Below the pieces are notes generated by a model. It was not told the DNA's origin and searched no databases. It was given only the letters and a program-made list of their open reading frames with translations. The position numbers were made by a program, and so were the translations under genes. Positions 1 to 8,787 of a stretch of DNA of 64,000 nucleotides are shown here, one piece after another; the first letter of the stretch is position 1, and each line of letters begins with the position of its first letter. Source of the stretch: JBBQVS01 sp964657325 (GTDB taxonomy: Bacteria > Chloroflexota > Ktedonobacteria > Ktedonobacterales > Ktedonobacteraceae); NCBI GenBank assembly GCA_964657325.1, contig CAZZVE010000005.1, positions 18,804-82,803 of the forward strand. Direction: 5' to 3'.

Positions 1-99
1 ATATATACATGTTTTATATATGAGCAAATGAGCAGATAAGCATATAAAGTTTTCTATCGAGTAGGCACCTTGAAAGAACAGAAAGGCAAGGCGAACGTC

Positions 100-893
100 A
101 TGCACACATCTTTACTTCTCCTTTTGGGGGCAGCGGCGACCGTTGCGATTTTACATTCCATTCTTCCCGACCATTGGGTTCCACTTGCCGTTGTTGCGCG
201 TACACAGCGTTGGAATTTGTTACGTGTGAGCCGTGTCAGCGCATTGGCTTCCGTAGGGCATGTTGTTGCCTCTCTTATCTTAGGAGGGATTGTTGCCATT
301 ATCGGATTACAGTTTCAACGTCAATTAGATACGCAACAAGGGCATATCATTGGAGGCATCCTTTTCCTGACTGGACTTGGCTTCTTGCTCTGGGGATTTA
401 TTGGTGGTGGGCATGGACATNNNNNNNNNNNNNNNNNNNNNNNNNNNNNNNNNNNNNNNNNNNNNNNNNNNNNNNNNNNNNNNNNNNNNNNNNNNNNNNN
501 NNNNNNNNNNNNNNNNNNNNGCACGATCATGAGCATAGAGAAGAGCATACGCACGATCATTCTTCTCAACACGTCTATGCAACAACGAGACCTGCTAATC
601 AGCAAACACTTGCTGGAAAACTTGCCGCTATTGCTGTACCTTTTGGTGTTGCTGCATCTCCTGATCTGACGATTCTGCCAGTCGCGCTGGCTGCAAGTGC
701 GATTGGAGGAGGAGCGGTAGTCGGCGTACTAGGTGTCTTTGCGGTACTCACGATTGCAACCTTTATTGGTCTAACTGTGCTTGCAACGCTTGCTGGCTAT
801 CAAGTCAAAGGCGCATGGCTTGAAAACAACGCAAATACTATTACCTCGCTTGTGCTCATCGCTATTGGCGTTGTTGCATTCGTTGGCTTTTAG
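100..893 (+). CDS. NicO-like nickel/cobalt transporter, interrupted by assembly gap
   Basis: Multi-span membrane protein, probably a Ni/Co-type metal exporter or permease of the NicO/RcnA/UreH-like group (family inference). The N-terminal part, up to the gap, has hydrophobic helices and the motif HSILPDHWVPLA near residue 20, typical of this group. After the gap the reading frame differs (frame 3 instead of 1) and continues with a His/Asp/Glu stretch (HDHEHREEHTHDH) followed by three or more hydrophobic segments to the stop. A His-rich cytoplasmic loop between two membrane halves is characteristic of these carriers and binds metal. The frame change shows that the real gap is not 100 bases; it is not evidence of a frameshift. 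Start ATG 100 has AAGGCG upstream; TTG 70 is an alternative. Substrate metal is unknown. Confidence 0.7.
421..520. other. Assembly gap (100 N)
   Basis: Exactly 100 N inside the NicO-like gene. It falls in the His-rich loop, where CAT/CAC repeats could have broken the assembly. The frames on the two sides do not match at this length, so the true size is unknown. Confidence 0.99.
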
Positions 894-1001
894 AAGCATA
901 ATGCACGCTCTCATCTATACCTACTAGACCTGTTCTGCTATAATGAAAAATGAGAGACATATCAGACGACGTATTCTATTGTCAAGGAGAGCGTTTAAGC
1001 T

Positions 1002-2039
1002 ATGCAAGATATGCAGAAGGATATTCAACAGGAGCATCAGACTCAGCAAACAAGGCCCGCAGAGCCAACACGTAGCGAGGATAGCACCGTTTTACAAAGC
1101 AATCTTTTCGGTGCTCCAACAGTGATAGCAGAACCTCCCGACCCGCTAGAAACTCCGTTTCCACCGTTGGTACGCACAAATCCTCTCACTGATCAATCGA
1201 GCCTTGCTGCTTGTGCCATTCCTTACCAGCAAGAATTGATGTTGCGCGGAAAGTCGAACTACACCGTGACATGTTTCCTGTCGGACCTCAAGATGTTCAG
1301 TGACTACACGGGGTACGACACTCCGGTTGGACGTCTCTCAAAAGAGCAACTTACTGATTGGCTCATGAAACTCAAGTTTGGGACAAAGGGACAGGTACCT
1401 GCTCCAAAGACAATGGCACGTCGTGTCACATTTCTGAAAAACTTCTTTTCATGGCTACATCGTGAATCGGTGATAAAAGAGGATCCAGCCGCGAGCCTGA
1501 CACTTGAGCGTCCACTACCTCCATTGCCAGAATTATTGTTTGCAGACGAGATACAACGTTTGCTCATCGCTTCTGAAGAAGACCCACGTTGCCATTGTCT
1601 TGTCTACCTTGTGTTACATGCTGGCTTGAAAAAAGAAGAGGTCATGGGACTAAAAGTTCACCAAGTTGATCTCTCGGACGAACGAGTTCCTCTGGTAACA
1701 GTGCATTTCGCCGCTTCAACAAACAAGCAGCACCGTGAGCGTCGTCTTGCTCTACCACCTGAGTTCACACAGATTTTCCGTGCGTACCAGCAGAAATATC
1801 ATCTCACTAATGAAGTGTTTGCCTGTACAGATCGTAATCTGAACTATATCCTGGCAAAAGCCGTGAAAGCCGCGAATATCAAGAAGCGCGTCACATTGCA
1901 ATTACTTCGCGACACCTTTGCTGTGCAGCAACTGAAAGCAGGAGTGACGCCAGAAGCATTACGTGAGAAAATGGGTCTCTCTGATGAGGCGTGGTTAGAG
2001 TCCAGAGAAAAATATCGTCGCCTTGCATTTCCAAAATAA
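1002..2039 (+). CDS. Tyrosine recombinase-like protein with degenerate catalytic residues
   Basis: A 345-residue protein with the layout of a XerC/D-type tyrosine recombinase. A Gln/Pro-rich tail (1-65) precedes a SAM-like core-binding domain (about 70-165) and a catalytic-like domain (about 175-345). Key positions differ from active enzymes. The first catalytic Arg of the usual TGLR motif is Lys210 (HAGLKKEEV). The HxLRH box reads LQLLRDTF, keeping Arg303 but with Gln300 and Asp304 in place of the two His. Only the nucleophile-position Tyr338 is retained near the end. It may bind DNA without recombining it. Start ATG 1002 follows AAGGAGA. No attachment sites or phage genes lie beside it, so it is not a prophage integrase by context. 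Confidence 0.75.
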   Translation: MQDMQKDIQQEHQTQQTRPAEPTRSEDSTVLQSNLFGAPTVIAEPPDPLETPFPPLVRTNPLTDQSSLAACAIPYQQELMLRGKSNYTVTCFLSDLKMFSDYTGYDTPVGRLSKEQLTDWLMKLKFGTKGQVPAPKTMARRVTFLKNFFSWLHRESVIKEDPAASLTLERPLPPLPELLFADEIQRLLIASEEDPRCHCLVYLVLHAGLKKEEVMGLKVHQVDLSDERVPLVTVHFAASTNKQHRERRLALPPEFTQIFRAYQQKYHLTNEVFACTDRNLNYILAKAVKAANIKKRVTLQLLRDTFAVQQLKAGVTPEALREKMGLSDEAWLESREKYRRLAFPK

Positions 2040-2070
2040 CAAACTACATTGTCAACGATTCACGAAATAG

Positions 2071-2166
2071 CCCAACGGACGCCCGCAAGGGGCTACCCTA
2101 CTATACACAATGTGTTAGGCGTATATGAAAGTATAGTAGGGTAGCCCCTTGTGGGCGTCCGTTGGG
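2071..2166. repeat. Long palindromic repeat (GGGGCTACCC type)
   Basis: Arms of about 34 bp (2071-2104 and 2132-2166) are inverted copies with one mismatch, separated by a 27-bp loop. The outer half reads CGGACGCCCGCAAGGGG. The CCCGCAAGGGG core is shared with the palindrome at 20340-20432. It lies between the stop codons of two convergent genes, so it may end transcription both ways. Mobile-repeat origin is inferred from the shared core. Confidence 0.8.
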
Positions 2167-2190
2167 AGTATATATCATTCGTTGTATCTA

Positions 2191-2823
2191 TTATTGAGGT
2201 CTTTGCATGGGTGGTTGCATTGGCATATGAGGAGGTGGTGTTGACTGCACTACAAACAGTCTTGCTGCTCGACGTTTAAGTGCTTGATTACACAAAATCG
2301 CGTTGAGAATGATTGCACCAATCGCAAGTGGTCCAAGACAAATTAGTCCTATACCGAACGTAAACAACGTGCCTAAAATCATCATAGGCCAGTAAATGAA
2401 GATGCTGCAGAGCAGAAGAATCACACCTATCGTCGTTTCTCCACCTATTATCCACCCTATACCAAAGATACCAAAGAGTGATAACAAAATCTCCGCTACA
2501 AGTGGCGCGTCACTTCCTGTATGCTGTACTACAGTGACATTTACTTGTGGATGGGGAGGAGCGTAAGAGACTTGTGCATATCCCGGCATTTGCTGAGGCA
2601 ATGATACGTACCCGCTCTGGTGCAATGGAGGTGGAACAGCACTATATCCAGCCTGATACAAAGGTGGTCCACCAAAACTACTGAGATCGTCCTGTGGAGG
2701 TCCCTGTTGCACTTGATAGGCAGAGGGTAGTGTGTACTGCACTTCGTGTTCAGTAGGCATTCCACAGAAAGGGCAGCGTGTAGCTGTAGAAGCTATCTCT
2801 TTTCCACAACGATCACAGAACAT
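2191..2823 (-). CDS. Zinc-ribbon membrane protein
   Basis: A 210-residue protein of unknown role. Residues 1-25 form a zinc ribbon of two CxxC knuckles (CDRCG and CPFCG). A flexible Pro/Gln/Tyr-rich linker follows (about 30-105), then two or three hydrophobic segments (about 108-180) rich in Ile/Leu/Gly, and a Pro/Gln tail. The second half resembles small membrane domains (TM2/DUF4190-like) that often follow a zinc ribbon in Gram-positive and Chloroflexota genomes. AAGGGA precedes the ATG. It is the last gene of a minus-strand run that includes comEC and comEA, with an 84-bp gap from comEC. No function can be assigned. Confidence 0.7.
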   Translation of the reverse strand: MFCDRCGKEIASTATRCPFCGMPTEHEVQYTLPSAYQVQQGPPQDDLSSFGGPPLYQAGYSAVPPPLHQSGYVSLPQQMPGYAQVSYAPPHPQVNVTVVQHTGSDAPLVAEILLSLFGIFGIGWIIGGETTIGVILLLCSIFIYWPMMILGTLFTFGIGLICLGPLAIGAIILNAILCNQALKRRAARLFVVQSTPPPHMPMQPPMQRPQ

Positions 2824-2907
2824 AGTTGTTGTATCCCTTTATTCTAGCATGTTCCCTACAGGAAACAGTCTATTATGTTGTAATATTCGTGCTTGTATAC
2901 GAAAGAA

Positions 2908-5424
2908 TTATGTTGTATGAATGCTCCAACTACCAGCACTCCCACTAATTTCTAGCGTTCCCACCTGTGCTGTTTGCACAACTTGCATATGTGATATACC
3001 GCTAGTTTTCGGCGATAGCGGAGGTGGCAATGCGATAACAGAGGTCGCACCACTTTTGCGTAAATTCGCGCTCAGTATACCGGGTGTGATGACCAGAAGG
3101 GAAGGTTGTGCTTGCTGCAATACTTCTGTCAACTCAACGGGAAACTGCTTATCAACTTCTCCTATTACTTGTACGATTGACACATGAAGATAGTTGAGAG
3201 GAAGCGTTGCTAGCAAACCTGCTAGTCCATACTTGCTTTGTGCGGTCGCTCCTAGCAGGAGTAGACTAAAATCTCGCCCAACGAGGCGTACTACAAGACC
3301 ATTATCACGTATTTCACTTGTGCCTCGGTGTAAAGAAGCTGTAGGCCACAATATTTGCAGTTTCACCTGTGTTCCAACAGTAAGAGTTATCCCTTGTGTG
3401 ACAGAAATATAATGTAGTCCTCTATCTCGAATAGTTCTTCGCCACAGGGCATAGGCAGCACTTGGATGAAGCATTCCCGCATCAACCACTTCTCCGATCT
3501 GGAAACGCGTCACGATATCTTGCAGACCCGCAAGATGTTCAGAACGTGGCGAGGTAAGTATTACTGCATCTAACGTACGTTGCCAGGATGGAAGACGGCT
3601 ATCTAGCTCTTGCGAGAGTGATGTAGCATCCAGACCACCATCAATCAGAATTGTTTTCGCATCAGGTGTATGCACAAGAATAGACTCACCCTGTGGTTGT
3701 TGCCCGTCAGGGCCAACATCAAGAAACGTCACAGTGAAACGCCCATCGGGCTGTGTCGCGAGAGCTGTTGTACCTGTTGCTAACACAATAAGTAGTGCTA
3801 TGCTTACTTGTACAACAAGTCGAGTGCGTTGTGACCACGAGAAGAGTGGCTGATGTCCATGCGTCATTTCAGCAATAGGGAAGATTTGCCTCCGCCGTAT
3901 GGCATACGTTGCAAGCCCATAACATATGTAGTATATACATGTGATGCCTGTATTAAGTGAGCCAACATTTATATATGATCCAGGTACATTGAAGCATAAG
4001 GTAACTATGGTATTCACATATATGAGAAAAGGCCATGCAATATAACCTAGCAGTGTTGCTAGTGGTAGAAAGAACAAACCTGTGATGCATATGAACATAC
4101 CCAGCATCAGTATAGGACTCAAAAGAGGAACAACAAGAATATTTGTAATAGGCGCAATAAACGACACTTCATTAAAATTCATGGCAAAGAGTGGTAGTGT
4201 TGCTGTCTGTGCGGCTAACGTCACGGCAAGTATTTCTGTTAGCTGTGCGCCAAGAGGAAGACGTTGTAAAAAGTGAAGATAGTATTGAAAAAAAGGCGTA
4301 AACAAGATAATACCAAGCGTACCAACAAATGAAAGCAAAAACCCTGTATCCCACAAGACGAATGGGTTGAACCCACTTATGAGCAAAGCTGCGAGGGCAA
4401 GTGCAGTGTAAACGTTGTAGGTGCGTCCAATACGTGGAGCTATAACGAGTAAAGCACCCATGAGGCCCGCACGGAGGGCAGCAGGTACGGCACCACTGAG
4501 CAATGTATACATTACAATACTCATTAGTACAAGGAATGTTGCTAGCCCGCGTCTCCAATTGCCACGTCGTTGTGCAGGTAAGAGTTTTTGAGAAGACTTT
4601 GGTGCTTCGTATAGTCTTTTTAGGCTACTATCAACAAGACCCGCCATAATCGTCACCTTGAAACCTGATGGCGCGATAAGATGAGCACATCCTGTTGCAT
4701 TAAATGCTGGAATAAGAGGTTTTAGGGCAGGAGTACGCAGGCTTAAAAGAATAGCTATGAGCAAAGCGGCTGCAGGTTGGGGAAGTGATTGCTCAATGAT
4801 TGTTGCCAGCATCACACGTAGGTGGTAGAAAAAAGCAATAATCGGATTGCTCTCGTTTTGATAGACCGTGATACGAGGAAATGCCATGCTCGCAAAGACA
4901 TTAGGTGTACTAGGCAGTTGTGGTGTCTGAAGCTTTCCTTGTATCTCAACGACATCACCATAGTTTGCTCCATAGGGGTCTTCGATAAGTGTTCCTAAGG
5001 TCTGTACTGAAACTTGTCCATCCGCATCTTGCCAGCTAGCAGTTTTGGGATTAAGAACTTGTGTGACTGAGATAACAAGAACACGGCTACGCCCCTGGAT
5101 TTTAGGTTCATCTGATACAGAACCTTGAATAGTGACGTTCTCGCCATTATGTGCGCTGATAGCTTCGGCATCAGTTAGAGGTGAGGCAAGTGTGTAACGA
5201 TAGGCTCCGAAAAAAAGGCACGCAATGAGAAGCATAATGAGACGCCCTTGCGGGTTGTACCAGAGCGGAAAGAGGAAAAGTAGTGCTGCTCCTGCACCTA
5301 CAAGTAGTGCAAGTGCTGGTAAAGGAGCAAGGGAATCAAGCAGTATACCAGCTAGCCATGCACCAGCTACTAGCACAAGCGTTAGCCCATGCAGATTCAA
5401 AGAAGCTGTTTTTTGTTGTTGCAC
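2908..5424 (-). CDS. comEC: ComEC/Rec2-type DNA uptake channel protein
   Basis: An 838-residue integral membrane protein, the expected size of ComEC, which moves one strand of transforming DNA across the cytoplasmic membrane. Order: two N-terminal helices (about 15-70), an OB-fold-like DUF4131 region (about 80-170), the multi-helix Competence domain (about 215-500), then a C-terminal metallo-beta-lactamase-like domain (about 560-800). Two motifs deviate. The usual ISGLH of the membrane domain is PSGFK. In the lactamase domain the metal-binding HxHxDH is replaced by SPRSEH near residue 626, although FLDVG and LIDGG remain. The predicted nuclease may therefore be inactive. The start is GTG 5424. 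comEA lies upstream on the same strand with one small gene between, supporting the assignment. Confidence 0.88.
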   Translation of the reverse strand: MQQQKTASLNLHGLTLVLVAGAWLAGILLDSLAPLPALALLVGAGAALLFLFPLWYNPQGRLIMLLIACLFFGAYRYTLASPLTDAEAISAHNGENVTIQGSVSDEPKIQGRSRVLVISVTQVLNPKTASWQDADGQVSVQTLGTLIEDPYGANYGDVVEIQGKLQTPQLPSTPNVFASMAFPRITVYQNESNPIIAFFYHLRVMLATIIEQSLPQPAAALLIAILLSLRTPALKPLIPAFNATGCAHLIAPSGFKVTIMAGLVDSSLKRLYEAPKSSQKLLPAQRRGNWRRGLATFLVLMSIVMYTLLSGAVPAALRAGLMGALLVIAPRIGRTYNVYTALALAALLISGFNPFVLWDTGFLLSFVGTLGIILFTPFFQYYLHFLQRLPLGAQLTEILAVTLAAQTATLPLFAMNFNEVSFIAPITNILVVPLLSPILMLGMFICITGLFFLPLATLLGYIAWPFLIYVNTIVTLCFNVPGSYINVGSLNTGITCIYYICYGLATYAIRRRQIFPIAEMTHGHQPLFSWSQRTRLVVQVSIALLIVLATGTTALATQPDGRFTVTFLDVGPDGQQPQGESILVHTPDAKTILIDGGLDATSLSQELDSRLPSWQRTLDAVILTSPRSEHLAGLQDIVTRFQIGEVVDAGMLHPSAAYALWRRTIRDRGLHYISVTQGITLTVGTQVKLQILWPTASLHRGTSEIRDNGLVVRLVGRDFSLLLLGATAQSKYGLAGLLATLPLNYLHVSIVQVIGEVDKQFPVELTEVLQQAQPSLLVITPGILSANLRKSGATSVIALPPPLSPKTSGISHMQVVQTAQVGTLEISGSAGSWSIHTT

Positions 5425-5465
5425 AATGACGCTCTACAGAAGAACACTACAAAAACAATAAAGAA

Positions 5466-5738
5466 TTAGACATGCACCGTCTGCATAACATAGGCTGTGA
5501 TGTGAACCGCAGCATAAACGCCTGCACCGACACCAATTGCAACACCTAGAAATCTTCCAAATTGCTGACCGAGGCGTCCCCCTTTGACAAGACTCTCATC
5601 AAGCGAGTTTGCGATCATCCAGCCTAATAGCGTGCCTACTGGTCTTCCTGCTAATGTACCAATACCAGCACCAAGGAGAATACAAACCAGCCATACAACA
5701 CCACTCAGCAATAAAACAAAACCATTTGTTAATGTCAT
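5466..5738 (-). CDS. Small Gly-rich membrane protein between comEA and comEC
   Basis: A 90-residue protein with an N-terminal hydrophobic helix (about 7-30), a short polar stretch (KGGRLGQQ near 52-60) and a second hydrophobic Gly/Ala-rich helix (about 61-82). I do not recognise the family. The glycine-zipper-like spacing suggests tight helix packing in a membrane. It sits 41 bp after comEA and 41 bp before comEC on the same strand, so co-transcription with the competence genes is likely, though a role in DNA uptake is only inferred from position. The start ATG 5738 has GGGAA upstream. Confidence 0.6.
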   Translation of the reverse strand: MTLTNGFVLLLSGVVWLVCILLGAGIGTLAGRPVGTLLGWMIANSLDESLVKGGRLGQQFGRFLGVAIGVGAGVYAAVHITAYVMQTVHV

Positions 5739-5778
5739 AGAGCATTCCCGTTTTCGCTATGAAAGAAAATACAATCTA

Positions 5779-6597
5779 TTATACCGTACATTGCGCCTTT
5801 ATTTTGTTGTATATCGTGCGACTTACAACCTGTGCTAATAAATCTACGCTAGAGAAGTTGCCGTGTTGTGTTCTATAGTCTACAATGGCTTGTGCCGATT
5901 TTTTGCTAATATGGAGGTTCTGGCTAAGTTCATCGACACCTGCTGTATTAATATTGACAAGTTGACCACTTGAACCGCTACTACTCCCTACTCCTGATGT
6001 GCTACTGCTTGTTGTGCTAGCGACTCCGCCTGTATAAGTTGGAGGTGTTTCGCCCACCTGTGTTATGTACACTTCCTGTCCATCGCTTAGTTTGGCGGCG
6101 AGATTGATTGCCACAAGGTTAGCACTAGGCAGTGTGCCACCTGCTGCTTGTATAAGATCATATACTCGTGCCCCTGATGATAATGTGTAAATTCCAGGAT
6201 GCTTGACTGCTCCCACAACGTATACTCGTATCCCATCCGTTGTTGAGACCGGAGTACTAGAGGTTGAGAAATTTTGTTGACTAACATTTGTACTCGAACC
6301 TGTCGTTGTTGTTGTCGCTGAGTGCCAGACACCATAAATTGCTCCTACTAACCCTAGCACAAGAGATACAGCGATAATGCGGGCTATAAGTTGTTTCTTT
6401 GGTAGTGGTGCAGGTGGCATAGGTCCCGCAAGAGGTACAGGTGGCTGCAAGTTTGGTATATTGCTAGAAGGAAGCACAGGACCTAGTGGTGGCGAAAAGG
6501 GAATAGGTTGCGGAAGTGTTTGCTGTTGCGCTATATACTGACGGCGCATCCCAACATGATAATTATTGTTTGCAGGCGGTAGCTGTTGCTGCATCAT
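5779..6597 (-). CDS. comEA: ComEA-type DNA receptor with SLBB and helix-hairpin-helix domains
   Basis: A 272-residue membrane-anchored DNA-binding protein of the competence system. A Pro/Gln-rich cytoplasmic tail (1-68) precedes one membrane helix (about 70-92). A Ser/Thr linker is followed by an SLBB-like beta-grasp domain (about 120-182, VYVVGAVKHPGIY). After a Ser/Gly/Thr linker comes a C-terminal helix-hairpin-helix domain (about 213-272, VNINTAGVDELSQNLHISKK). This order is standard for ComEA. ComEA binds double-stranded DNA outside the membrane and hands it to ComEC, encoded two genes downstream. The long N-terminal tail is longer than in Bacillus ComEA. ATG 6597 has only a weak ribosome-binding sequence; the next in-frame ATG is one codon later. 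Confidence 0.9.
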   Translation of the reverse strand: MMQQQLPPANNNYHVGMRRQYIAQQQTLPQPIPFSPPLGPVLPSSNIPNLQPPVPLAGPMPPAPLPKKQLIARIIAVSLVLGLVGAIYGVWHSATTTTTGSSTNVSQQNFSTSSTPVSTTDGIRVYVVGAVKHPGIYTLSSGARVYDLIQAAGGTLPSANLVAINLAAKLSDGQEVYITQVGETPPTYTGGVASTTSSSTSGVGSSSGSSGQLVNINTAGVDELSQNLHISKKSAQAIVDYRTQHGNFSSVDLLAQVVSRTIYNKIKAQCTV

Positions 6598-6757
6598 AAA
6601 AATTATACTCGCTTATTTGATATATTATATACAACAGAGAATATAACAAATACATTGGTAGTTGTCAATGGTGAAGTAGGGAAACTTTTATGGATACTCA
6701 GGCGTGCTATTAGATGAAATATTGTCATTACGATACTATATAGTGGAGTATAACCAT

Positions 6758-7180
6758 ATGAAGTACGAAGAGTTTATTGCACAAGTTCGTCGTCGTGCCC
6801 GTCTTGGCACCAGTGAAGAGGCGGAGAGGGCGACAAAGGCTACGCTTGAAACGTTAGCGGGACGTTTGCAAGGCAATGAGGCTACACAACTCGCGGCACA
6901 ACTACCGCAGGAGATCGCGTTGTATCTACAGCCAGCCTATGCTGGTATTGGTGATAGTTATGGTCTCGACGAGTTCTTTTACCGTATCAGCGAACGTGAG
7001 GGTGTCGAGCTAACAGAATCAACCTTCCATGCCCGTGTCGTCTGTGCTCTGTTGAGTGAAGCTGTCTCTATTGGGGAGATAGACGATGTGCGTGCGCAAC
7101 TTCCACCCGACTTCGCCAAACTATTCGATGTACAAAACGAAGGCGAAATTCCTGATTTGGGGGATGTAGTTTCAGAGTAA
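6758..7180 (+). CDS. DUF2267 family protein
   Basis: A 140-residue soluble protein matching DUF2267: an N-terminal MKYEEFIAQVRRRARL helix, then repeated amphipathic helices and a second half that mirrors the first (FFYRISEREGVELTE). DUF2267 proteins are small, all-helical and of unknown function; many contain this internal duplication. The start at ATG 6758 is preferred over 6704 because GGAG lies 11 bases upstream and the family begins at MKYEEF. The stop codon is followed directly by a perfect hairpin (7181-7246). Confidence 0.8.
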   Translation: MKYEEFIAQVRRRARLGTSEEAERATKATLETLAGRLQGNEATQLAAQLPQEIALYLQPAYAGIGDSYGLDEFFYRISEREGVELTESTFHARVVCALLSEAVSIGEIDDVRAQLPPDFAKLFDVQNEGEIPDLGDVVSE

Positions 7181-7246
7181 GTTGATTTGTGGTCAGTAAA
7201 AAGCTGTGGCAGTTCTGCCACAGCTTTTTACTGACCACAAATCAAC
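7181..7246 (+). terminator. Perfect 32-bp hairpin directly after the DUF2267 gene
   Basis: Left arm 7181-7212 and right arm 7215-7246 are perfect inverted copies with a 2-base loop, followed by a run of A. It begins at the base after the TAA stop. Such a hairpin should stop transcription or protect the mRNA 3' end; the long arms exceed a normal intrinsic terminator. Confidence 0.85.
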
Positions 7247-7253
7247 AAAAAAC

Positions 7254-7282
7254 TTGAGATTGTTTGACAAGTGTGCTATTAT
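7254..7282 (+). promoter_or_regulatory. Sigma-70-type promoter of tRNA-Arg
   Basis: TTGAGA (7254-7259), a 17-base spacer and TATTAT (7277-7282) lie 9 bases before the mature tRNA 5' end. Spacing and sequences are close to consensus, so transcription would begin just before the tRNA. Confidence 0.75.
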
Positions 7283-7291
7283 CGCAGTAAT

Positions 7292-7363
7292 GTTCCCGTA
7301 GCTCAGTGGATAGAGCATTGGCCTCCGAAGCCATGTGCGCAGGTTCGATTCCTGTCGGGAACG
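7292..7363 (+). tRNA. tRNA-Arg (anticodon CCG)
   Basis: The cloverleaf can be drawn by hand: acceptor GTTCCCG/CGGGAAC, D-stem GCTC/GAGC, anticodon stem TTGGC/GCCAT with loop CTCCGAA (anticodon CCG), and a T-arm with TTCGATT. The discriminator base is G and CCA is not encoded, so it must be added after transcription. The first anticodon-stem pair (T-T) is a mismatch. CCG reads the CGG arginine codon. Confidence 0.95.
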
Positions 7364-7374
7364 CCTTTCCCTAG

Positions 7375-7402
7375 AAAAAAGCTGGTTTATCCAGCTTTTT
7401 TT
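7375..7402 (+). terminator. Intrinsic terminator of tRNA-Arg
   Basis: An inverted repeat AAAAAAGCTGG-TTTAT-CCAGCTTTTTT followed by T, 12 bases after the tRNA. Stem plus U-tract is the classic Rho-independent form. Confidence 0.9.
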
Positions 7403-7417
7403 ATGCTTTGTAGCTTG

Positions 7418-7921
7418 TTACTTCCACACCCACTCGTTAGGGCATGTAAAGTCAAGTACTGCAACGCTACCTGTACCGAGTGAACTGACAATGAACTGTG
7501 GAATACCAGAATGTTGAGCGTGGTTCTCTTTATCCGGTAGCAGGACTGAAATTCCATCAAGTTCATGTACATAGCTAATGGACTCGTGGAAAGTTGCAAC
7601 TTGATTGACGACAACATCGACGACGAAGTTGACGGTTCCAGTCGATGCATCGTAATCCATCAAGCGTGGAGTGATAGAATCGTTGGAGTGCCGAAATGGG
7701 TCAGCAAAGCTATATTCTGTTTTGTAAGGGTTACTTGCATCTGCGTGTGCAAATGCAAATGCCTCTGTACACAAGTCATATTTGTATGCGCTATTAGGCG
7801 TACGCAGAAGTCCAGAATGTGGCGATGTTGGAAATAAAACATGCTGTACAGGCTTCCAAAACACAAAACAACTTGCTAGCACAATGCCAAATACTATAAC
7901 AGAGAGAAGCCAGCGTTTCAT
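7418..7921 (-). CDS. Putative lipoprotein or secreted protein, unknown function
   Basis: A 167-residue protein with a basic N-terminus and a hydrophobic signal segment (about 4-22) ending in LASC at residues 15-18. This fits a lipobox, so it may be lipid-anchored on the outer face; a plain membrane anchor is also possible. The rest is soluble and predicted mostly beta, without a motif I recognise. ATG 7921 follows GAGGAGA. It ends close to the tRNA terminator on the other strand and precedes no obvious partner. Function unknown. Confidence 0.6.
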   Translation of the reverse strand: MKRWLLSVIVFGIVLASCFVFWKPVQHVLFPTSPHSGLLRTPNSAYKYDLCTEAFAFAHADASNPYKTEYSFADPFRHSNDSITPRLMDYDASTGTVNFVVDVVVNQVATFHESISYVHELDGISVLLPDKENHAQHSGIPQFIVSSLGTGSVAVLDFTCPNEWVWK

Positions 7922-8029
7922 ATTCTATTCTCCTCACAAAGTTAACAAGAAGCGGGATAGGCTTATACATTATGCCCATCTACTGATCCGCATTACAATA
8001 ACAACATAGTAAGGAGACCGTGAGACATG

Positions 8030-8536
8030 TTATCCACGCCTGGAAACGACGGATGGCTTCTCTTCCTCCTCTTCAATCTCTTCCAATTCTGAACTCGATT
8101 GCTGTACCTGTATAACCGTGATGAGGAGCATAGCAAGAATAATGACATGCAGTCCTGTACACCACGCGCAAATGGTATGTAGGCGTACAAGTTCTACAAA
8201 AACAAGGTAGAGTACTGTCACAATACCAGCTATCGCCCAGACAAGTTCAGCTATCAGCAAGCGCCGTCTTTCAGGCAAAATACGCCATGCGGTAAATGCC
8301 AACGCACCCATAACTGCGCACCAGAGGAGTCCAGGCACACTAATAGGTATCGTCGTTCCTGGAACAACAGAATAAGGGCTAGCAAGGACACGTGCACAAT
8401 CAACAACGCCACTCGCAGAGCAGACAAGCGGAGCATTATCATAGTGAACGGAGGTCAAGTAAATGGAGATACCCACCCCGACGAGTGCCAGAACTAGAAG
8501 CGTCAATTGTCCCCGGGAGCGTCGTATATCTATCAT
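8030..8536 (-). CDS. Vitamin K epoxide reductase (VKOR) family protein
   Basis: A 168-residue, four- to five-helix membrane thiol oxidoreductase. Visible signatures: a loop Cys pair (C39 and C47), the conserved Ser65 in PISVPG, and the redox CxxC C123-A-W-C126 near the last helices. Bacterial VKOR reoxidises a DsbA-like partner using quinone, enabling disulfide formation outside the membrane. No thioredoxin-like partner is fused or adjacent. The C-terminal tail is acidic (EEIEEEEE). The start ATG 8536 (GAGAG upstream) is preferred to the longer frame from 8566 because the family begins shortly before the first helix. Confidence 0.88.
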   Translation of the reverse strand: MIDIRRSRGQLTLLVLALVGVGISIYLTSVHYDNAPLVCSASGVVDCARVLASPYSVVPGTTIPISVPGLLWCAVMGALAFTAWRILPERRRLLIAELVWAIAGIVTVLYLVFVELVRLHTICAWCTGLHVIILAMLLITVIQVQQSSSELEEIEEEEEKPSVVSRRG

Positions 8537-8627
8537 CAATGTTCTCTCTTTTTCATATCTCAACATAACTGGTATACATGTAGCGACCGATTATGCTGCT
8601 TGATAAAATAATGTGGATAAGTCGCCT

Positions 8628-8697
8628 GTAAGGACCGATGAATCACGTCCTTCTCGGCACTCGAAATGCTAAGAGGACGCGATACATCGGTCCTTGC
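8628..8697. repeat. Palindromic repeat family A, copy 1
   Basis: An inverted repeat of about 25-bp arms: AAGGACCGATGAATCACGTCC and its partner ending ATCGGTCCTT, around a ~20-bp loop. Four further copies are at 23668, 26403, 33550 and 35009. This copy lies between divergent genes, so a terminator role alone does not explain it. Confidence 0.85.
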
Positions 8698-8787
8698 AAA
8701 TAGCATAGCTTCAACGTAGTCTCGTGTCAATAAGAAATTCTAAAGAAAGTATGAAGTCAGGATTATCTACATGATACAATATGCCCT

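Noticed and set aside
100..893. Frameshift in the NicO-like gene
   Set aside because: The frame change occurs exactly across an N run of arbitrary size, so it is an assembly effect.
1002..2039. Prophage or integrative element marked by the recombinase
   Set aside because: No phage or conjugation genes and no duplicated attachment sites were seen, and the tRNA-Arg 5 kb away shows no 3' end repeat nearby.
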